This document shows, piece after piece, positions 43,401 to 54,727 of a stretch of DNA of 64,000 nt. The DNA is from Parapristionchus giblindavisi (taxonomy: Eukaryota > Nematoda > Chromadorea > Rhabditida > Diplogasteridae): assembly GCA_943737045.1 (NCBI GenBank), contig CALSFV010000014.1, positions 186,001-250,000 on the forward strand, in the 5' to 3' direction. Below the pieces are notes generated by a model. That model saw nothing but the letters and a program-made list of their open reading frames with translations. It did not search any database and had not been told where the DNA came from. A program made the translations under genes and the position numbers. Each line of letters begins with the position of its first letter. Positions within the stretch are counted from its first letter, which is position 1.

Positions 43401-46400
43401 GTACCAAAAACAGAGAGTACTGAAAGATAAATTTACATATTGGCCGTACTTACCACTTTGAAATAGTTCATCTTATTCAGAATTTTTCGCTCTTTCATTT
43501 GGTATATGACACGATAGGTTTCATTTTCATTTTCAAATTTCTCAAGTTATCTTGATCATATCAGAGTAAAAGCTACTTTTGTACTTCGATCATTATAGCA
43601 GCAGTAAAATATTACAGATTGACATGACCTGAAGTGTGTCTCATTCAGAATTTTTTTCCTCTTTCACATAGTATATCACTCGCTGAGTATCATTGACAAT
43701 TTGACTTGTAACGAACTGTTTTGTTCCAGAAACAGAGAGTACTGAAAGATAAATTTACATATTGGCCGTACTGACCACTTGAAATAGTTTATCTTATTCA
43801 GAATTTTTCGCTCTTTCATTTGGTATATGACACGATAGGTTTCATTTTCATTTTCACATTTCTCAAGTTATCTTGATCATATCAGAGTGAAAGCTACTTT
43901 TGTACTTCGATCATTATAGCAGCAGTAAAATATTACAGATCGACATGACCTGAAGTGTGTCTCATTCAGAATTTTTTCCTCTTTCACATAGTATATCACT
44001 TGCTGAGTGTCATTGACAATTTGACTTGTAACGAACTGTTTTGTAAAAAAAACAGAGAGTACCGAAAGATAAATTTACATATTGGCCGTACTGACCACAT
44101 TGAAATAGTTTATCTTATTCAGAATTTTTCGCTCTTTCATTTGGTATATGACACGATAGGTTTCATTTTCATTTTCACATTTCTCAAGTTATCTTGATCA
44201 TATCAGAGTGAAAGCTACTTTTGTACTTCGATCATTATAGCAGCAGTAAAATATTACAGATCGACATGACCTGAAGTGTGTCTCATTCAGAATTTTTTCC
44301 TCTTTCACATAGTATATCACTTGCTGAGTGTCATTGACAATTTGACTTGTAACGAACTGTTTTGTAAAAAAAACAGAGAGTACCGAAAGATAAATTTACA
44401 TATTGGCCGTACTGACCACATTGAAATAGTTTATCTTATTCAGAATTTTTCGCTCTTTCATTTGGTATATGACACGATAGGTTTCATTTTCATTTTCACA
44501 TTTCTCAAGTTATCTTGATCATATCAGAGTAAAAGCTACTTTTGTACTTCGATCATTATAGCAGCAGTAAAATATTACAGATTGACATGACCTGAAGTGA
44601 GTCTCATTCAGAATTTTTCCTCTTTCACATAGTATATCACTTGCTGAGTGTCATTGACAATTTGACTTGTAACGAACTGTTTTGTAACAAAAACAGAGAG
44701 TACCGAAAGATAAATTTACATATTGGCCGTACTGACCACATTGAAATAGTTTATCTTATTCAGAATTTTTCGCTCTTTCATTTGGTATATGACACGATAG
44801 GTTTCATTTTTATTTTCAAATTTCTCAAGTTATCTTGATCATATCAGAGTAAAAGCTACTTTTGTACTTCGATCATTATAGCAGCAGTAAAATATTACAG
44901 ATCGACATGACCTGAAGTGTGTCTCATTCAGAATTTTTTCCTCTTTCACATATTATATCACTCGCTGAGTATCATTGCCAATTTGACTTGTAACGAACTG
45001 TTTTGTACCAAAAACAGAGAGTACTGAAAGATAAATTTACATATTGGCCGTACTTACCACTTTGAAATAGTTCATCTTATTCAGAATTTTTCGCTCTTTC
45101 ATTTGGTATATGGCACGATAGGTTTCATTTTCATTTTCAAATTTCTCAAGTTATCTTGATCATATCAGAGTAAAAGCTACTTTTGTACTTCGATCATTAT
45201 AGCAGCAGTAAAATATTACAGATTGACATGACCTGAAGTGTGTCTCATTCAGAATTTTTTCCTCTTTCACATAGTATATCACTCGCTGAGTACCATTGAC
45301 AATTTGACTTGTAACGAACTGTTTTGTACCAAAAACAGAGAGTACTGAAAGATAAATTTACATATTGGCCGTACTTACCACTTTGAAATAGTTCATCTTA
45401 TTCAGAATTTTTCGCTCTTTCATTTGGTATATGGCACGATAGGTTTCATTTTCATTTTCAAATTTCTCAAGTTATCTTGATCATATCAGAGTAAAAGCTA
45501 CTTTTGTACTTCGATCATTATAGCAGCAGTAAAATATTACAGATTGACATGACCTGAAGTGTGTCTCATTCAGAATTTTTTCCTCTTTCACATAGTATAT
45601 CACTCGCTGAGTACCATTGACAATTTGACTTGTAACGAACTGTTTTGTACCAAAAACAGAGAGTACTGAAAGATAAATTTACATATTGGCCGTACTTACC
45701 ACTTTGAAATAGTTCATCTTATTCAGAATTTTTCGCTCTTTCATTTGGTATATGACACGATAGGTTTCATAATCATTTTCAAATTTCTCAAGTTATCTTG
45801 ATCATATCAGAGTAAAAGCTACTTTTGTACTTCGATCATTATAGCAGCAGTAAAATATTACAGATCGACATGACCTGAAGTGTATCTCATTCAGAATTTT
45901 TTCCTCTTTCACATACTATATCACTTGCTGAGTGTCATTGACAATTTGACTTGTAACGAACTGTTTTGTACCAAAAACAGAGAGTACCGAAAGATAAATT
46001 TACATATTGGCCGTACTGACCACATTGAAATAGTTTATCTTATTCAGAATTTTTCGCTCTTTCATTTGGTATATGACACGATAGGTTTCATTTTCATTTT
46101 CACATTTCTCAAGTTATCTTGATCATATCAGAGTAAAAGCTACTTTTGTACTTCGATCATTATAGCAGCAGTAAAATATTACAGATTGACATGACCTGAA
46201 GTGTGTCTCATTCAGAATTTTTTCCTCTTTCACATAGTATATCACTCGCTGAGTATCATTGCCAATTTGACTTGTAACGAACTGTTTTGTACCAAAAACA
46301 GAGAGTACTGAAAGATAAATTTACATATTGGCCGTACTTACCACTTTGAAATAGTTCATCTTATTCAGAATTTTTCGCTCTTTCATTTGGTATATGGCAC

Positions 46401-46710
46401 GATAGGTTTCATTTTCATTTTCAAATTTCTCAAGTTATCTTGATCATATCAGAGTAAAAGCTACTTTTGTACTTCGATCATTATAGCAGCAGTAAAATAT
46501 TACAGATTGACATGACCTGAAGTGTGTCTCATTCAGATTTTTTTTCCTCTTTCACATAGTATATCACTCGCTGAGTACCATTGACAATTTGACTTGTAAC
46601 GAACTGTTTTGTACCAAAAACAGAGAGTACTGAAAGATAAATTTACATATTGGCCGTACTTACCACTTTGAAATAGTTCATCTTATTCAGAATTTTTCGC
46701 TCTTTCATTT
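13490..46710 (+). repeat. 321-bp satellite array, block 2 (about 103 monomers)
   Basis: The longest uninterrupted block, 33 kb, in phase with block 1 across the 410-bp insertion. It contains the clearest higher-order repeats, marked by private variants at exact multiples of 321 bp: CTCG at 17811 and 19095 (4 monomers), CATTTTG at 23595 and 25842 (7), GACCCCATTG near 27404, 28688 and 31256 (4 and 8), and GTTTAG at 35372 and 36335 (3). From about 33 kb to 44.8 kb a distinct subfamily dominates, with GTACCAGAAAC, GTAAAAAAAAC and GAGTGAAAGC variants. The right end is the 10-bp LINE target copy 46701-46710. Confidence 0.97.
46701..46710. repeat. LINE target-site duplication, left copy
   Basis: TCTTTCATTT, satellite sequence immediately before the (AAT)n tail. 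It is repeated exactly at 50354-50363, where the monomer continues in phase with GGTATATGACAC. This fixes both ends of the LINE insertion. Confidence 0.92.
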
Positions 46711-46825
46711 AATAATAATAATAAATATTTATCGCATCTTTCAATTTGATGACAGAGTTAAAATAAAATAATCGATAGTACAAGTGATAAAATAAGAAGA
46801 AGCGAAAAGAACTGTAACAGCTAGG
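46711..46825 (-). other. LINE 3' untranslated region and simple-repeat tail
   Basis: On the minus strand, 115 bases follow the ORF2 stop. They end in GATGCGATAAATATTTATT and a short (ATT)n tail that abuts the satellite. The terminal GATGYGATAAA-ATT motif is shared with the fragment at 13080, consistent with recognition by related reverse transcriptases. Confidence 0.8.
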
Positions 46826-49660
46826 TCACAGTATTAAATTACGAACATAAGAACTAAAGTACACAGGGTTTTGCACAGTCACAATTGAATTATCTAAAGA
46901 GTTCCACTGAGAAACTATTCTGTTACTTAGAAAGGCTAAAAACTTAGAAGAAGATGTTGGATGGATACAAAGCTTCATATTATGACCACGAGTTGAATTA
47001 ATTGTGTTTGAGAAAAGGAACAAGGTGCGGGGATTGATGTCAATGAAATTGTGGATAGTCTTAAATGCAAAAATAATATCGTTTTGTCTGCGCCTAGATT
47101 CTAGGGAGGGGAGATTGAGGTGGCGGAGTCTCTCATGGTAGTTCTTGTACCGTATTCCACACTTGCGGAAGACCAGTCTGGAAAAACGTCTCTGAACGGA
47201 TTCAATATTATGTTTTAACGTGCATGATTGAGGACTCCAGAGTTCTGAACAATACTCGAGAAGAGGTCGAACATATGTGACGAATAATCGGACATATGTA
47301 TTAGTACTACAAGACACGAAAGAACGATGAATATAAGCAGAGCGTGCTTTAGCCTTAGCAATAATGCGACATATATGTTCATCAAATGTTAGCTTATTAT
47401 TATAAGTAACACCTAGATCAGTGACTGAAGACACAAGAGGAAGAGTATTATTGCCAATAGTAAATGACACATCCGGATGGGTGTTACCCATATGCATAAC
47501 AACAGTTTTGGTAGGAGACAAAGACAGCCCCCATGCGAGGGTCCACTCGTAGATTATATTCAATGCTGATTGGAGAGCATCAGGGTTGTTGACTGAGTAG
47601 ATCTTAAGGTCGTCAGCATACATGCAGCTAAAAACGCCAGAGGGGAGCATACTTGGAATATCGCTAATGTATAAGGAAAAGAGCAGTGGTCCGATACATG
47701 AGCCTTGAGGCACTCCACTAGTGACATCATAAGGACGAGATTCATTCAATCCAATAGAAACAGATTGATTACGGTCTTGTAAGAATGATACCAGCCATTC
47801 CAGAAGGCGACCTTTGATACCATTGATTTGGCATTTGTGGGCTAATAGATTTAATGGTATGGTATCAAAGGCTTTCGTGAAGTCTATATAAACACAAGAA
47901 ACATATTGTTTCTTATTGAGTGCAGCATGCCAATGAGAGAAAGATGAGATCAGGCAAGTAGATCAGGACCTCTTGTTACGAAAACCGTGCTGTTGATCGG
48001 GAAGAAGATTGTTTGATGTTAAGAAACTAGTTATATCTCGACATATTATTCGCTCCATTATTTTTGAGGATGCGCACGTAAGCGATATTGGGCGATAGCT
48101 TGCAACACAACTCTTTAAACCTTTCCCTTTGTATACAGGTTTAACTTTGGCGGTTAACCAGATAGAAGGCGACTTTGATAGTAAAAGGAAACGTTCAAAA
48201 AGCAGTGACAAGGGAATGCTGATCTGGTCAACAGTCTTCTTTATAAAGGCATATGTAATACCGTCTGGAGATGTTGAATTTTTGTTGGGCAGTTTTTTGA
48301 TAACAGACGCTATTCGTGCTGGGGTAAACAAAACGTAATCTATGGTCTTGTCAGTAACAATCACTGGCGTTGAGGGTGCACAGAACTGATTAGCATTGAA
48401 GGATTTACTAAAATAATTGGCAAATGCTTGGGCCTTAAGGGCATCATCCGTGATGACGTCACCTTGCTCGATAATACAACCGATGGTTCGAGAGTCATCC
48501 TTGATGCGATCACCTGCGAATCGATAAAACTTTTTTAGATTATGCTTAGTGTACAAGGTTTTTTCACGTGCACGACGAGTTGAACGTATTGATTCATGCA
48601 ATCGACGACTGAGTCGACGATAAGGTCCCAAGCCAATTAGAAGACGACGTTTGTAAAGATTACGACATCGACGCAAAAGATTTAGAGACTTTGACGAAAG
48701 ATGAGATTTATGAGAAACAATCTTTCTCATTGGAATGAATTGATTAATTATTGAGGAAATCCTTTCGGTGAATATGTCATACATTGTATCAGCATCTTGT
48801 TGACAGCATGCAAACAAAGAATACCAATCAATATTAGCAATAGCGTACTGTACCGCAATCCAGTTTGTATTACGGTAATCAGGAATAAGAAGATGCTTAG
48901 GCTTAGGCATGCTTGCACGAATGTTGAAACTTACGATACAGTGGTCAAGGCGTGGCAAAGGTGGAATAACTCTAGTAGACGATATAAGTGATTCATGAGA
49001 GGTAAATACAAGATCAAGTATATTTTGGCCTCTAGTAGGAGAGAGCACGCGTTGATTAAGCGAGAGTGAACGACAGAAGTCAACAAGAGACGAAGAGTGG
49101 GGGGATAGAGAGTATCTGCTAAGTTCAGATAACCAATCAATATCGGGGCAATTGAAATCGCCCATCAGTATATGAGGGAAATTGGAACTGCATATAGTAT
49201 CATAGATATGGTCAAGACAAGATGAAAAACTTTGATGATCACATCTAGGACTACGGTACAAAAGAAAAACTAGAATGGAGAAATTTTGTTGGAGACTAAT
49301 TTGGACAGCTAAGGACTGACAAAATGGGGAGAAAGATTTCGAAAATAATAGAAAGGAGGGAATTAAAGATGATATAAGAAGCGCGATACCACCACCAAAT
49401 CTATCTCTATCATTACGATAAACTGAATAACGAGACATGGATAACATAGAATCAGAGACTGTAGAAGGACATGCCCATGTTTCTGCAAGTCCAACAATAT
49501 TATATTGAAAAGTGGAGAGATAATCATCTAAGTATGGTAGTTTGTAGCCAACATTTCTAGTATTAATTAGGCAAGTAGAAATAGAGTCATTGGCATTGGA
49601 AATGATGGGAAGAGAAATGCGAGATAGATTAGATAAGGAGCCAGCCGGATAATTAAAAAC
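46826..49660 (-). pseudogene. LINE ORF2: endonuclease-reverse transcriptase with one in-frame TGA
   Basis: A single minus-strand frame of 945 codons, open except for one TGA at 47965-47963. The N-terminal third is an apurinic-type endonuclease that nicks target DNA: NTRNVGYK and LAETW near the start, then MGDFNCPDIDW, LDLVFTS and LDHCIVSF. The RT follows, with SPDGI, VKPVYKGKG, SYRPISL and LPDQQHGFRNKRS, then the TGA, then YIDFTKAFDTIP (motif A), SGVPQGSCIGPLLF, YADD (motif C) and WGLSLSPTKT. The TGA sits where relatives have the residues just after GFRKGRS, so a full-length RT needs suppression; it is most simply one nonsense mutation. The first ATG in frame (49447) lies inside the endonuclease, about 71 codons in and after its NTR and AETW motifs, so translation probably starts upstream. 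Confidence 0.92.
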
Positions 49661-49663
49661 CTA
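49661..49663 (-). other. TAG separating in-frame ORF1 and ORF2
   Basis: Context on the minus strand is ACT CTA TAG GTT TTT. ORF2 is open immediately after it in the same frame, and no ATG occurs in the next 71 codons although endonuclease motifs begin there. This suggests stop-codon readthrough or reinitiation for ORF2 expression, unless the TAG is a mutation that split a fused ORF. Several copies of this LINE would decide between these. Confidence 0.6.
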
Positions 49664-50353
49664 TAGAGTAGGAGAAGGTGCATCACTCATATCCTCGTCC
49701 ACCTCGATTACCTCAGGATCCTCATTAGTCGGTTCGGGTACGGGATCAGAGGAGGTCTCAACCGATTCACCACTCTTCCCTTTCTTAGAATGAGATTGAG
49801 GGGGAGAAGATGGTTGGGCTTCATTGGTGCCCCTTTTACGGGGACCTCGACCATTATTTTGAGAGATTGTACGACCTCTTCCTTTAGATTTCCCACGACC
49901 ACGAACAGGAGAACGGGGAAGAGAGCTAACACGAGGCGGAGTAGATCGAGATGATGCATGAAGAGGAGGAAATTGAGATAAGGAGTCAAAAGCAAAAGTA
50001 GAATGGGGAGAAGGCGAGGAAGCTCCGCCCCCTTGATCTTTGGTCTGCATTCTCTTTTCGAGTGAGGCTTTAGATCTAGGAGGCAGAGGCCTTGGAGAGG
50101 AAAGTTTAACCACAACAAGGTCTCTAACAATAAATTGGAGCTGGCCACACTCAGCATTCTTTATACCTGCCTCCTTTCGTAACTCTCTGTCTAACTGTAG
50201 TTGCTCTTGAGTGTAGTCAGGGCGCAGATAACAGTGGGGGTTGCCCGATAAACTGCATACGCGTCTCTTACGACCCATATTGATGAACCTCTGTTGAATA
50301 GAATGATCGGGAAGTTGGACCTTCAAAACTCGAGAATGATTAGAGCCAGCTTT
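49661..50353 (-). CDS. LINE ORF1 protein, C-terminal part
   Basis: A minus-strand frame open from the truncated 5' junction to TAG at 49663-49661, about 230 codons. The first third resembles the end of an RRM-like nucleic-acid-binding ORF1: SRVLKVQLPDHS, then YLRPDYTQEQLQLDRELRKE, the usual linker after the RRM in CR1/L2-type ORF1 proteins. The remainder is low-complexity, rich in Pro, Ser, Arg and Gly (RGRGKSKGRGR) with an acidic end (EDPEVIEVDEDMSD). It would bind LINE RNA. It lies directly upstream of ORF2 in the same reading frame, with no spacer beyond the single stop codon. The true start is missing; in this copy only a TTG at 50326 is near the 5' end. Confidence 0.8.
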   Translation of the reverse strand, partial: KAGSNHSRVLKVQLPDHSIQQRFINMGRKRRVCSLSGNPHCYLRPDYTQEQLQLDRELRKEAGIKNAECGQLQFIVRDLVVVKLSSPRPLPPRSKASLEKRMQTKDQGGGASSPSPHSTFAFDSLSQFPPLHASSRSTPPRVSSLPRSPVRGRGKSKGRGRTISQNNGRGPRKRGTNEAQPSSPPQSHSKKGKSGESVETSSDPVPEPTNEDPEVIEVDEDMSDAPSPTL

Positions 50354-50363
50354 TCTTTCATTT
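50354..50363. repeat. LINE target-site duplication, right copy
   Basis: TCTTTCATTT, identical to 46701-46710, directly after the truncated 5' end of ORF1 (AGCCAGCTT on the plus strand). The satellite continues without loss of phase. Confidence 0.92.
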
Positions 50364-53300
50364 GGTATATGACACGATAGGTTTCATATTCATTTTCAAA
50401 TTTCTCAAGTTATCTTGATCATATCAGAGTAAAAGCTACTTTTGTACTTCGATCATTATAGCAGCAGTAAAATATTACAGATCGACATGACCTGAAGTGT
50501 ATCTCATTCAGAATTTTTTCCTCTTTCACATACTATATCACTTGCTGAGTGTCATTGACAATTTGACTTGTAACGAACTGTTTTGTACCAAAAACAGAGA
50601 GTACCGAAAGATAAATTTACATATTGGCCGTACTGACCACATTGAAATAGTTTATCTTATTCAGAATTTTTCGCTCTCTCATTTGGTATATGACACGATA
50701 GGTTTCATTTTCATTTTCACATTTCTCAAGTTATCTTGATCATATCAGAGTAAAAGCTACTTTTGTACTTCGATCATTATAGCAGCAGTAAAATATTACA
50801 GATTGACATGACCTGAAGTGTGTCTCATTCAGAATTTTTTTCTCTTTCACATAGTATATCAATCGATGAGTATCATTGCCAATTTGACTTGTAACGAACT
50901 GTTTTGTACCAAAAACAGAGAGTACTGAAAGATAAATTTACATATTGGCCGTACTTACCACTTTGAAATAGTTCATCTTATTCAGAATTTTTCGCTCTTT
51001 CATTTGGTATATGACACGATAGGTTTCATTTTCATTTTCAAATTTCTCAAGTTATCTTGATCATATCAGAGTAAAAGCTACTTTTGTACTTCGATCATTA
51101 TAGCAGCAGTAAAATATTACAGATCGACATGACCTGAAGTGTGCGTCATTCAGAATTTTTTCCTCTTTCACATAGTATATCACTCGATAAGTATCATTGC
51201 CAATTTGACTTGTAACGAACTGTTTTGTACCGAAAACAGAGAGTACTGAAAGATAAATTTACATATTGGCCGTACTTACCACTTTGAAATAGTTCATCTT
51301 ATTCAGAATTTTTCGCTCTTTCATTTGGTATATGACACGATAGGTTTCATTTTCATTTTCAAATTTCTCAAGTTATCTTGATCATATCAGAGTAAAAGCT
51401 ACTTTTGTACTTCGATCATTATAGCAGCAGTAAAATATTACAGATTGACAAGACCTGAAGTGTGTCTCATTCAGAATTTTTTCCTCTTTCACATAGTATA
51501 TCACTCGCTGAGTATCATTGCCAATTTGACTTGTAACGAACTGTTTTGTACCAAAAACAGAGAGTACTGAAAGATAAATTTACATATTGGCCGTACTTAC
51601 CACTTTGAAATAGTTCATCTTATTCAGAAATTTTCGCTCTTTCATTTGGTATATGACACGATAGGTTTCATATTCATTTTCAAATTTCTCAAGTTATCTT
51701 GATCATATCAGAGTAAAAGCTACTTTTGTACTTCGATCATTATAGCAGCAGTAAAATATTACAGATCGACATGACCTGAAGTGTGTCTCATTCAGAATTT
51801 TTTCGTCTTTCACATACACTTGCTGAGTGTCATTGACAATTTGACTTGTAACGAACTGTTTTGTACCAAAAACAGAGAGTACCGAAAGATAAATTTACAT
51901 ATTGGCCGTACTGACCACATTGAAATAGTTTATCTTATTCAGAATTTTTCGCTCTTTCATTTGGTATATGACACGATAGGTTTCATTTTCATTTTCACAT
52001 TTCTCAAGTTATCTTGATCATATCAGAGTAAAAGCTACTTTTGTACTTCGATCATTATAGCAGCAGTAAAATATTACAGATTGACATGACCTGAAGTGTG
52101 TCTCATTCAGAATTTTTTCCTCTTTCACATAGAATATCACTCGCTGAGTATCATTGCCAATTTGACTTGTAACGAACTGTTTTGTACCAAAAACAGAGAG
52201 TACTGAAAGATAAATTTACATATTGGCCGTACTTACCACTTTGAAATAGTTCATCTTATTCAGAATTTTTCGCTCTTTCATTTGGTGCATGACACGATAG
52301 GTTTCATTTTCATTTTCACATTTCTCAAGTTATCTTGATCATATCAGAGTAAAAGCTACTTTTGTACTTCGATCATTATAGCAGCAGTAAAATATTACAG
52401 ATCGACATGACCTGACGTGTGTCTCATTCAGAATTTTTTCCTCTTTCACATAGTATATCACTCGCTGAGTATCATTGCCAATTTGACTTGTAACGAACTG
52501 TTTTGTACCAAAAACAGAGAGTACTGAAAGATAAATTTACATATTGGCCGTACTTACCACTTTGAAATAGTTCATCTTATTCAGAAATTTTCGCTCTTTC
52601 ATTTGGTATATGACACGATAGGTTTCATATTCATTTTCAAATTTCTCAAGTTATCTTGATCATATCAGAGTAAAAGCTACTTTTGTACTTCGATCATTAT
52701 AGCAGCAGTAAAATATTACAGATCGACATGACCTGAAGTGTGTCTCATTCAGAATTTTTTCGTCTTTCACATACACTTGCTGAGTGTCATTGACAATTTG
52801 ACTTGTAACGAACTGTTTTGTACCAAAAACAGAGAGTACCGAAAGATAAATTTACATATTGGCCGTACTGACCACATTGAAATAGTTTATCTTATTCAGA
52901 ATTTTTCGCTCTTTCATTTGGTATATGACACGATAGGTTTCATTTTCATTTTCACATTTCTCAAGTTATCTTGATCATATCAGAGTAAAAGCTACTTTTG
53001 TACTTCGATCATTATAGCAGCAGTAAAATATTACAGATTGACATGACCTGAAGTGTGTCTCATTCAGAATTTTTTCCTCTTTCACATAGAATATCACTCG
53101 CTGAGTATCATTGCCAATTTGACTTGTAACGAACTGTTTTGTACCAAAAACAGAGAGTACTGAAAGATAAATTTACATATTGGCCGTACTTACCACTTTG
53201 AAATAGTTCATCTTATTCAGAATTTTTCGCTCTTTCATTTGGTGCATGACACGATAGGTTTCATTTTCATTTTCAAATTTCTCAAGTTATCTTGATCATA

Positions 53301-54335
53301 TCAGAGTAAAAGCTACTTTTGTACTTCGATCATTATAGCAGCAGTAAAATATTACAGATCGACATGACCTGAAGTGTGTCTCATTCAGAATTTTTTCCTC
53401 TTTCACATAGTATATCACTCGCTGAGTATCATTGCCAATTTGACTTGTAACGAACTGTTTTGTACCAAAAACAGAGAGTACTGAAAGATAAATTTACATA
53501 TTGGCCGTACTTACCACTTTGAAATAGTTTATCTTATTCAGAATTTTTCGCTCTTTCATTTGGTATATGACACGATAGGTTTCATTTTCATTTTCACATT
53601 TCTCAAGTTATCATGATCATATCAGAGTAAAAGCTACTTTTGTACTTCGATCATTATAGCAGCAGTAAAATATTACAGATTGACATGACCTGAAGTGTGT
53701 CTCATTCAGAATTTTTTCCTCTTTCACATAGTATATCACTCGCTGAGTATCATTGCCAATTTGACTTGTAACGAACTGTTTTGTACCAAAAACAGAGAGT
53801 ACTGAAAGATAAATTTACATTTTGGCCGTACTTACCACTTTGAAATAGTTCATCTTATTCAGAATTTTTCGCTCTTTCATTTGGTATATGACACGATAGG
53901 TTTCATATTCATTTTCAAATTTCTCAAGTTATCTTGATCATATCAGAGTAAAAGCTACTTTTGTACTTCGATCATTATAGCAGCAGTAAAATATTACAGA
54001 TCGACATGACCTGAAGTGTGTCTCATTCAGAATTTTTCCTCTTTCACATACTATATCACTTGCTGAGTGTCATTGACAATTTGAATTGCAACGAACTGTT
54101 TTGTACCAAAAACAGAGAGTACTGAAAGATAAATTTACATATTGGCCGTACTGACCACATTGAAATAGTTTATCTTATTCAGAATTTTTCGCTCTTTCAT
54201 TTGGTATATGACACGATAGGTTTCATTTTCATTTTCAAATTTCTCAAGTTATCTTGATCATAACAGAGTAAAAGCTACTTTTGTACTTCGATCATTATAG
54301 CAGCAGTAAAATATTACAGATTGACATGACCTGAA
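50354..54335 (+). repeat. 321-bp satellite array, block 3 (about 12 monomers)
   Basis: Twelve monomers, somewhat more diverged than in block 2, between the LINE and the DNA transposon. A 6-bp deletion (CACATACACTTGC) occurs in two monomers whose ORF starts are 957 bp apart (963 minus 6), along with shared GGTGCATGACAC and ATAGAATATCAC variants, revealing a three-monomer higher-order unit. The block ends in CCTGAA at the left end of the transposon and resumes as AAGTGTGTC at 59620. Confidence 0.97.
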
Positions 54336-54358
54336 CACACAGAGAAAAAAGTGTTAAA
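54336..54358 (+). repeat. Left terminal inverted repeat
   Basis: 23 bp, starting CACACAGAGAAAAAAGTG and ending in TTAAA. It is the perfect reverse complement of 59597-59619. The first mismatch between the arms is the next base inward. The preceding AA (54334-54335) is the duplicated target. Confidence 0.93.
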
Positions 54359-54404
54359 AGACCGACCAAAACAGCTGTACTCCATTGTACACAAGCCCAA
54401 GGTG

Positions 54405-54489
54405 GTGTTAAATATAACACTTTTTTAGGTCTACTCCGGTAAGACCTAAAAGTGTTAAATATAACACCAGGAAGTGTTAAATATGACAC
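54405..54489. promoter_or_regulatory. Left subterminal palindrome cluster
   Basis: Three copies of the 16-bp near-palindrome GTGTTAAATATAACAC: 54405-54420, 54452-54467, and 54474-54489 (one change, ATATGACAC). Partial copies occur at the right end in the reverse sense, GTGTTATATTTAACAC. Such subterminal arrays commonly bind the transposase; binding here is inferred. Confidence 0.7.
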
Positions 54490-54727
54490 TTTCAGGTCAG
54501 GTTCGATTCTGGATATTCAGGCCCCGCCCCTTGCCCTTCGCACCATTTCGTCTTGTTATTGTTGTTGCAAATAAAGAATTATGTATTGTATTGACAAAGA
54601 ATAGGTTTATGGCACAGTTGATATCACATGAAAACAAGCATACAAAGGGACAACGAATAACATTAGCTTTAGAAAGTAGAAAATCAACAAGAAGATTTCA
54701 TATTAACAAATATGATACAGATAATTA

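Larger units (their letters stand above)
46711..50353 (-). mobile_element. CR1/L2/jockey-like non-LTR retrotransposon, 5'-truncated
   Basis: A 3643-bp minus-strand LINE in the satellite with perfect 10-bp target duplications. Order on the minus strand: 3' part of ORF1, ORF2 with apurinic-type endonuclease and reverse transcriptase, a short untranslated region, then a TTA-repeat tail instead of poly(A). The 5' end is lost: ORF1 is open right up to the junction at 50353, the usual result of incomplete target-primed reverse transcription. The endonuclease-RT architecture, FTKAFD and YADD motifs, and the C-terminal LEYCSELWSP...VQRRFSR block are typical of the CR1/L2/jockey group. The exact clade needs a tree. 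Perfect flanks and a single nonsense codon suggest a recent insertion. Confidence 0.93.

Noticed and set aside
48129..48338. Plus-strand frames within the LINE (also 48797-48991)
   Set aside because: They are antisense shadows of the ORF2 endonuclease-RT frame.
49708..50157. 149-codon second minus frame over ORF1
   Set aside because: It overlaps ORF1 in another frame and is leucine-rich with no motifs; the ORF1 frame has the recognisable RPDYTQEQL linker.
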